NCBI GenBank assembly: GCA_025362255.1 | Contig: JANYGY010000066.1 | Coordinates: 1-9,714, forward strand | Direction of reading: 5' to 3' | DNA from: Planctomycetales bacterium | GTDB taxonomy: Bacteria; Planctomycetota; UBA11346 | DNA length: 9,714 nt | Shown here: positions 5,144-9,714 of the stretch, in pieces | Numbering within the stretch: position 1 is the stretch's first letter | How the letters are laid out: the number at the start of each line of letters is the position of its first letter | Made by a program: the position numbers and the translations under genes | The notes under the pieces: model-generated | What the model was told of the DNA's origin: nothing | Databases searched by the model: none | The model's input: the letters and a program-made list of their open reading frames with translations, nothing else

Positions 5144-7963
5144 ATGATTCCCGCCGACCCGCATCCGCAAGAAAATCAACGTCTCGTCGCTTTGGTGCAA
5201 CAACGGCTCTTGGACACGCCCAACGAGGCGGCGTTTGACGATCTCGTCCAGCTGGCATCAATCATAACCGGTTGCCCGATATCACTAGTCAGCCTGGTCG
5301 ACCATGACCGCCAATGGTTCAAGGCGCGCTATGGGCTCGAAGCGACCGAGACGCCACGCAGTCTCGCATTTTGCGCGCATGCCATCCTCAATGCGAAGGA
5401 ACTTTTCGAAGTTGAAGATGCGGCGTTGGATGCTCGATTCGCCGATAATCCGCTGGTCACCCATCCGCCGGATATCCGCTTCTACGCCGGCGTGCCCATC
5501 GTCGTATCGAATGGCATGCCGATCGGCACCTTGTGCGTCATCGATCGGGTGCCCAGGACCCTCACCGACATTCAACGCGACGCGCTCAGCAGACTCGGGC
5601 GCCAAGTCGAACGTCAGATGCAGTTGCGACTGCTGGCCCACGAATCACAGCAGAGCGCCGAGCGCGCAACGAACGCGCAAGTCGCCTTGCAGGCGAGCGA
5701 GGCCCGATTTCGGGCGATGAGCGAGGCTTCGCCGCTCGGGGTGTTTGTCACCGACGCAACAGGTGCGGCGACGTACCTCAATCCGCAGTGGTTGCACATT
5801 GCGGGGATGACCGTGGACAAAGCGCTCGGCGCCGGCTGGATCAGCGCCATTCACCCGGATGATCGCGAGCGCGTTTCCGCGGCCTGGTATGCGGCGGCCC
5901 GCGAAAGGCGGCCGTTCCTCAGCGAGCATCGATTTTCCCGCGAGGATGGCTCAGTGGTGTGGACCCGCGTGCGGGCCGCTGAAATGTGCGCTGCAGATTT
6001 GGCCGGAAACAGCACCGTTCGCGACGTCATCGGCTACGTCGGCACCGTCGAGGATATTTCCGACAGTAAACGCATCGAGGTCGAACTGACCCGGGCGCGC
6101 GACGAAGCGTTGATCGGGGTCCGCCTCAAAAGTGATTTCCTGGCGACGATGAGTCATGAGATCCGCACTCCGATGAACGGGGTGATCGGCATGACCGGCC
6201 TGCTGCTCGACACCGTACTTGGCGATCAGCAACGCGAATACGTTGAAATCATCAGAAATTGTGCCGATTCATTGATGGTCTTGATCAACGACATCCTCGA
6301 TTTTTCCAAAATCGAAGCGGGCGCATTGGCTTTGGAAACTACCAGTTTCGATCCGCTGCAGATCGTTGAAGAAGCCGCCAGCCTCCTCGGCGAACGGGCT
6401 CAGGCGAAGGGCCTCGACCTGGTGGTGCGGCTGGACCCGGGGCTGCCCACTGCCCTCGAAGGAGATCCCGGACGTTTGCGCCAAGTGTTGGTCAATCTCC
6501 TGGGAAATGCGATCAAATTTACCGAATCCGGGACCATCGAACTGGTTGTCGGTCTATCCGGTGGGCAGCTGGTCATGCGCATCGTCGACTCGGGCATCGG
6601 GATGGAGCCAGCCACCATGGCGAAATTGTTCCATCCGTTTTCGCAAGCCGATGATTCGACCTCGCGCCGCTTTGGCGGTACCGGACTCGGCTTGGCGATC
6701 TGCAAGCGCTTGGTCGAACTGATGGGCGGCCGGATCGGCGCGCGCAGTCAATTGGGGGTTGGCAGCACCTTCAGCGTCGAACTGCCGGCACCGACCTTGA
6801 TCGGGGACAACCGCGCTGGGGTCGCCTTGGGCGGAGCGGCGATCGCGGTCTCGCCGGCGTTGCGGCCAGCGATAGAGCCTTGGATCATCGCCTGGGGTGG
6901 GCGGGTGGTCGCCGTTGGTCAGACTGCGGCAGCGTCGTTGATCGACGTCCGCGACGTCAAACGCAACCCGCAGCGTGACCGCACCCTGGTGCTGGTCACC
7001 AACCTCACCAACCGTTTGGGCGATCAGCAGGTCAGCGATGCCGGAATCGCTGCCTGCATCACCCAGCCGCTGCGCATCAGTGCGGTCAGCTTGGCTCTGG
7101 CGCGAGCCCTGGGGCAGGTCCCCGCCGCGCCCTTGGCAGCGGTCCAACACGATCGGGATTGGCCTCAATTCAGCGGCCGCGTCCTGGTCGCCGATGATAA
7201 TCCGGTGAATGTCAAAGTAGCGGTGGCGCTGCTCGGAAAACTGGGCCTGCGCGCCGATGCCACCGCCAATGGTCTTGAAGCATTGTCGGCGATGGAACGC
7301 CTGCCGTACGACCTCGTGTTGATGGATTGCCAGATGCCTGAGTTGGATGGCTTCGGCGCGAGCGCCGAATTGCGGCGACGTGAATCAGCGCGTGGATTGA
7401 AACGCGTTCCGGTGGTTGCGCTGACGGCCAACGCGATGCCAGGGGATCGCGACATCTGCTTGGCTTCGGGCATGGACGAATATCTCTCCAAGCCGATCCG
7501 GATCGATGAATTGGTCGAGATCGTGCGGCGATTCCTTGGCCAAAAGGCCTCTGCGCCGGCAGCCCAAGGGCCGGGAATATCGCATCCGCACACCGCAACC
7601 CATTCCCCGGTGCTTCCTGATTTCGATGCGACGGCGATCGACCAGCTGCTTGAAGACCTCGGCGATCCCACCGGGGCGATCCTGGTCGATCTCGAATCGA
7701 GTTTCCACGTCCAGGCGATCCGCCAGGTCGCCGAAGTCGGCCTCCTCATGGCAGCCAGGGATCTCGCTGGGGTCGCGACCAAAGCTCATGGGTTGAAGGG
7801 GCCCAGCCTGACGTTGGGTTTGACGGCCTTTGCTGGCGCAGCGGCTGATCTTGAAAAAGCTGCAAAAGCTGGTGATCACGCCCGATGCGAAAAACACGCG
7901 GCCGATCTGCCCGAGTTGTACGTGCGGGCCAGCACCGCTCTCGCTCGACGCATCCACGGCTAG
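5144..7963 (+). CDS. Hybrid sensor histidine kinase, GAF-PAS-HisKA-HATPase-receiver-HPt
   Basis: This 939-residue cytoplasmic kinase has no membrane segment. Domains in order: GAF (about 17-166; SLVSLVDHDRQWFK then FCAHAIL), PAS with PAC (186-306), and HisKA with phospho-acceptor H338 in SHEIRTPMNG. The HATPase domain (about 436-550) has N-box N455, D482 in DSGIGM and the lid GGTGLGL (511-517). A degenerate receiver-like stretch (about 560-658) comes next. A full receiver (680-796) has D684/D685, phospho-acceptor D728 in LMDCQMPELDG, T761 and K783. The HPt domain (825-935) has H882 in AHGLKGPS. The expected relay is H338 to D728 to H882, then to an unlinked response regulator; none is in the window. 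GAF and PAS suggest sensing of a cytosolic cue, unidentified. ATG 5144 is chosen because it starts just after a promoter-like site; ATG 5129 or TTG 5045 (overlapping dgt) are less likely. Confidence 0.95.
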   Translation: MIPADPHPQENQRLVALVQQRLLDTPNEAAFDDLVQLASIITGCPISLVSLVDHDRQWFKARYGLEATETPRSLAFCAHAILNAKELFEVEDAALDARFADNPLVTHPPDIRFYAGVPIVVSNGMPIGTLCVIDRVPRTLTDIQRDALSRLGRQVERQMQLRLLAHESQQSAERATNAQVALQASEARFRAMSEASPLGVFVTDATGAATYLNPQWLHIAGMTVDKALGAGWISAIHPDDRERVSAAWYAAARERRPFLSEHRFSREDGSVVWTRVRAAEMCAADLAGNSTVRDVIGYVGTVEDISDSKRIEVELTRARDEALIGVRLKSDFLATMSHEIRTPMNGVIGMTGLLLDTVLGDQQREYVEIIRNCADSLMVLINDILDFSKIEAGALALETTSFDPLQIVEEAASLLGERAQAKGLDLVVRLDPGLPTALEGDPGRLRQVLVNLLGNAIKFTESGTIELVVGLSGGQLVMRIVDSGIGMEPATMAKLFHPFSQADDSTSRRFGGTGLGLAICKRLVELMGGRIGARSQLGVGSTFSVELPAPTLIGDNRAGVALGGAAIAVSPALRPAIEPWIIAWGGRVVAVGQTAAASLIDVRDVKRNPQRDRTLVLVTNLTNRLGDQQVSDAGIAACITQPLRISAVSLALARALGQVPAAPLAAVQHDRDWPQFSGRVLVADDNPVNVKVAVALLGKLGLRADATANGLEALSAMERLPYDLVLMDCQMPELDGFGASAELRRRESARGLKRVPVVALTANAMPGDRDICLASGMDEYLSKPIRIDELVEIVRRFLGQKASAPAAQGPGISHPHTATHSPVLPDFDATAIDQLLEDLGDPTGAILVDLESSFHVQAIRQVAEVGLLMAARDLAGVATKAHGLKGPSLTLGLTAFAGAAADLEKAAKAGDHARCEKHAADLPELYVRASTALARRIHG

Positions 7964-7992
7964 GCCAGCGCATCATTCGCCGGTTGCTGGCC
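7963..7992 (+). terminator. Weak inverted repeat after the hybrid kinase gene
   Basis: GGCCAGC (7963-7969) pairs with GCTGGCC (7986-7992) around a 16-nt loop, directly after the kinase stop codon at 7961-7963. No T-run follows, so this is at best a weak or factor-dependent end signal. The next gene starts only about 50 bp further, so read-through into it is quite possible. Confidence 0.25.
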
Positions 7993-8039
7993 CTGCGGGG
8001 CGTCGATAGCCGGTGAATATTGGCAGTTCATGCTCGGGC

Positions 8040-8708
8040 ATGTCCCTGACCCCCGAAGATCTGGCAGCAGTCGCGCTACCCCTCGAGCAGAAACTCGACG
8101 ATAAACTGACCCAGAAATTTGCCGCGCAGCAGGCGATCGATCGTCAACGCTGGCGTTTCTGGATGTGGGTCTTCGTGGTGGTCACGGTGGTCGTGACCGC
8201 GCTGTCGGCGTGGGCTTCAATGCGTCTGCTCGAGCGTGCCCAAGCCGAATTGACGCGGCTGAATCTTGAATTTTCCGAATCGAAAATGGTCTATCAGCGA
8301 CAACTCGAGTCTGATAAACGCCTGCAAATGGAACGCACCGCCGCCGAAAAGGCGGTGAACTATCACAGCCAGCAGACCCAGGCCGAGCACGAGGCCGGGT
8401 TGCTGAGTGATTTCTTTAGCCTGCTCGGCAGCAAATCAGAGTTCGATAAGAAATGGAGCAACGCGGATTTCAGCGACCCGGCCGAGTTCGAAGCCTACGC
8501 CAAGGACTTGAATGGGATCTTTAATCAAGCGATCAAGCCGCTCGACCAGGTGATGCTGCGCAACACCGATCCCGCGCACAACACCCGCGATGAGAAAATG
8601 CTCAGCGACGGGCAAACGGTTTCATCACAGACTCTCGATCCTGATGGCATTACTGCACCGTCGACCCACGAACCCGCGCCAGCGCCGGTGTTGATCCCTG
8701 CGCCGTGA
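8040..8708 (+). CDS. Unrecognised single-pass membrane protein with coiled coil
   Basis: I do not recognise the family. The 222-residue product has a charged N-terminal cytoplasmic segment (1-39) that ends in the basic cluster RQRWR. One hydrophobic helix follows (about 40-61, WMWVFVVVTVVVTALSAW). Then comes a long Gln/Glu/Lys/Arg-rich helix of coiled-coil character (about 63-120), a mixed region with acidic patches (about 120-180), and a Pro/Ala-rich end (about 205-222). The positive-inside rule places the coiled coil outside the cytoplasm. Base composition and codon use match the neighbours, which supports a real gene. I chose ATG 8040 because the preceding nine codons from GTG 8013 look unprotein-like. 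Neither start has a clear ribosome-binding site. It lies 76 bp after the hybrid kinase on the same strand and could share its transcript. A link in function, for example as a signalling or envelope partner, is only a guess. Confidence 0.65.
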   Translation: MSLTPEDLAAVALPLEQKLDDKLTQKFAAQQAIDRQRWRFWMWVFVVVTVVVTALSAWASMRLLERAQAELTRLNLEFSESKMVYQRQLESDKRLQMERTAAEKAVNYHSQQTQAEHEAGLLSDFFSLLGSKSEFDKKWSNADFSDPAEFEAYAKDLNGIFNQAIKPLDQVMLRNTDPAHNTRDEKMLSDGQTVSSQTLDPDGITAPSTHEPAPAPVLIPAP

Positions 8709-8726
8709 CGGGGCTCACCAACGCGG

Positions 8727-8745
8727 TTTGATGAGGCGGATCAAA
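8727..8745. terminator. Small inverted repeat between convergent genes
   Basis: TTTGAT (8727-8732) and ATCAAA (8740-8745) form a 6-bp stem with a 7-nt loop. It lies in the 32-bp gap between the membrane protein and the barrel protein and runs into the latter's stop codon (8741-8743). The stem is AT-rich and no T-run follows on either strand, so a termination role is weakly supported. Confidence 0.2.
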
Positions 8746-9430
8746 ACGAGACCGAGGCGCCGAGGAACGGCCCACCGATCATCACATCCCATTGGTCCTT
8801 GCTGTCGAGCTTGTGCGTATCATTTACCACCCGCCAGCCGCCGACGGCGGCGAGCGGGCCGAGGAACCGCCAATTGATCTGAGCGACGCCATCGAATGCC
8901 CGGTTGTCGCTCCAAGCGCCGTACATGAGTCGGGTTTCAGCGCTTAGATCGTCAGTGAAACGAAACCAGCCCCGAGCGGCAGCCGCAGGTACGATGAATC
9001 GCTCACGGTTGCCAGTGCCCGGGTCAAGGTCATGGCTCAGCGCGCCCACGCCGAAAGCCACCCCGACACGATCGAGCAGATCAATCTCCCAAAGTGCCGC
9101 GAGGTAGCCCCCGGTCGCCGATACTTGACCCCCTGACGTCGGATCGTCCTTCCACTTCCATACCCCGGCATGGATCCCAGGAATCAACGGCACCGGCACG
9201 TCGAGGTAGACATCGGCCATGATCCCGACGTGCCGATCATCCAAGCCAACGTCGCTTCCAGCTACCGAGCCACCGCCAGCTGGACGGATGGTCACCGACG
9301 GCTGCTGATACCATCCGGCGGCCGAAAAACGGACAATCGGGTCTGCGAGATTTTCCGCTGACCAGGTTGGGATGGCAGCAAGCGAACTCACCAGGGGAAC
9401 CGCAAGGAAAAGGAATGAGGAGTTCGTCAT
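8741..9430 (-). CDS. Small outer-membrane beta-barrel protein (resembles TIGR04219 family)
   Basis: This 229-residue protein has a hydrophobic signal peptide (residues 1-25) with a likely cleavage after WSA. The mature part alternates polar and hydrophobic residues and is rich in Gly, Trp, Phe and Tyr. It ends in ASVSF, and a C-terminal phenylalanine with alternating residues is the usual barrel-assembly signal of outer-membrane proteins. The segment DVGLDDRHVGIMADVYLDVPVPLIPGI recalls the TIGR04219 barrel family (about 230 residues, function unknown) with its DLGLDD and HPxPLLPN pattern; this match is from memory and not a search. An unusual point is the signal peptide's n-region, MTNSSF, which has no positive charge. 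No Shine-Dalgarno precedes ATG 9430. The gene converges on the coiled-coil membrane protein, and its 5' side carries a run of inverted repeats that may form a structured leader. Confidence 0.78.
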   Translation of the reverse strand: MTNSSFLFLAVPLVSSLAAIPTWSAENLADPIVRFSAAGWYQQPSVTIRPAGGGSVAGSDVGLDDRHVGIMADVYLDVPVPLIPGIHAGVWKWKDDPTSGGQVSATGGYLAALWEIDLLDRVGVAFGVGALSHDLDPGTGNRERFIVPAAAARGWFRFTDDLSAETRLMYGAWSDNRAFDGVAQINWRFLGPLAAVGGWRVVNDTHKLDSKDQWDVMIGGPFLGASVSF

Positions 9431-9458
9431 GGTTGGGGTCGCCTAATGAGGAGACGGA

Positions 9459-9589
9459 GGATAAAATATCCAACCTTGAAATAAAGGCCTGACCAAACTC
9501 TGCGGTCGTGAAGGGTCCAAGCCGAAGTGCAGGCTTAGCCCCTACGGTTAGGAGATAAAGACGGGCTATAAGGGCCGTCTTTACCTAAC
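9459..9589 (-). other. Cluster of four inverted repeats upstream of the barrel gene (candidate structured leader or small RNA)
   Basis: Read towards the barrel gene there are four dyads. The first is a two-part stem: GTTAGG/CCTAAC (9547-9552 with 9584-9589) enclosing a 9-bp perfect stem (9556-9564 with 9575-9583), with a one-sided 3-nt bulge and a 10-nt loop. The second pairs AAGCC with GGCTT (9519-9523 and 9532-9536), with GGG/CCC outside (9513-9515 and 9539-9541). The third is GACC/GGTC (9491-9494 and 9504-9507). The fourth is GGATA/TATCC (9459-9463 and 9467-9471), about 30 nt before the start codon. I could not match the arrangement to a riboswitch consensus I know. It may be a 5' leader, a small RNA or DNA-level repeats. 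Strand is assigned only because the barrel gene lies downstream on the minus strand. Confidence 0.4.
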
Positions 9590-9672
9590 GCCGTTTCCTT
9601 AACAACTGACACACTCACGCGGCCGCTGCCGTGGACTTTCTGAATCTCCATCGTCCGAATTGCGAGAGGCAT
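9535..9672 (-). CDS. Doubtful 45-codon open frame upstream of the barrel gene
   Basis: An ATG at 9672 on the minus strand opens a 45-residue frame (MPLAIRTMEIQKVHG...) that ends at TAA 9535-9537. It overlaps the largest inverted repeat, so its last third may simply reflect the structured DNA. GAATTG upstream gives no ribosome-binding site. The product is basic and matches no family I know. After the stop, the same frame stays open until a TGA that overlaps the ATG of the barrel gene. This would allow a leader-peptide reading but is within chance. I list it because nothing else occupies the region. Confidence 0.15.
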   Translation of the reverse strand: MPLAIRTMEIQKVHGSGRVSVSVVKETALGKDGPYSPSLSPNRRG

Positions 9673-9714
9673 TTGCGCGCTCGATCACGGTCGGGCCTAC
9701 GTATGCGCACACGA
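9590..9714. other. Right-edge sequence without a recognised gene
   Basis: Together with 9431-9589 this makes about 280 bp without a convincing gene. Two minus-strand frames and one plus-strand frame run open to the window edge, but their translations are short and arginine/serine-rich and lack family features. A promoter-like pair on the minus strand (TTGTTA, 16 bp, TAAAGA) spans about 9578-9605, with its -10 half inside the large dyad. It could drive transcription towards the barrel gene, but the match is weak. Confidence 0.3.

Noticed and set aside
6554..7168. Minus-strand open frames of about 200 codons (also 7165-7782)
   Set aside because: Both are antisense to the conserved domains of the hybrid kinase and show no recognisable features.
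9490..9590. Integron attC-like site, suggested by GTTAGG and CCTAAC motifs
   Set aside because: The inverted motifs face the wrong way round for an attC core, and the alternative pairing (ACCAAAC with GTTAGGA) fits the consensus only partly. No cassette array or integrase is in the window.

Overview
This window looks like a stretch of ordinary chromosome from a moderately GC-rich Gram-negative bacterium. A signal-peptide outer-membrane barrel, a cytoplasmic GAF/PAS phosphorelay kinase and a peptide-type ABC permease all point that way. The phytanoyl-CoA dioxygenase-like gene paired head-to-head with a cupin/AraC regulator, and the short CATGGGCG..CGCCCATG palindromes at the left edge, remind me of Planctomycetota/Verrucomicrobiota genomes. 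That placement is inference from family habits; no rRNA or phylogenetic marker is present.

Layout, left to right. Positions 1-183 hold no gene. They carry two near-identical 52-bp direct repeats, three perfect CATGGGCG/CGCCCATG palindromes and one stronger 11-bp-arm hairpin. Next comes a PhyH-type Fe(II)/2-oxoglutarate dioxygenase (minus strand), divergent from an AraC-family regulator (plus) across about 50 bp. The regulator converges on thioredoxin trxA (minus), with a good intrinsic terminator between them. A DppC/OppC-type permease (minus, with no partner subunits in view) lies head-to-head with rpe (plus). rpe is translationally coupled to a dGTPase-like HD hydrolase through a GTGA stop/start overlap. 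A promoter-like site then precedes a 939-residue hybrid histidine kinase (GAF-PAS-HisKA-HATPase-degenerate receiver-receiver-HPt). It is followed by an unrecognised membrane-anchored coiled-coil protein (plus), which converges on a small outer-membrane beta-barrel protein (minus). The last 280 bp, upstream of the barrel gene, contain several consecutive inverted repeats and no convincing gene.

The genes do not form one pathway. rpe (pentose phosphate/Calvin epimerisation) and dgt (dNTP hydrolysis) look like a housekeeping operon. The AraC/PhyH pair looks like a self-contained regulator-enzyme unit. The hybrid kinase is a complete internal phosphorelay whose final response regulator lies elsewhere.

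I see no phage, transposon, CRISPR or defence system. The least explained items are the left-edge palindromic repeats, the structured leader of the barrel gene, the possibly leaderless start of the kinase, and the kinase's degenerate receiver domain.
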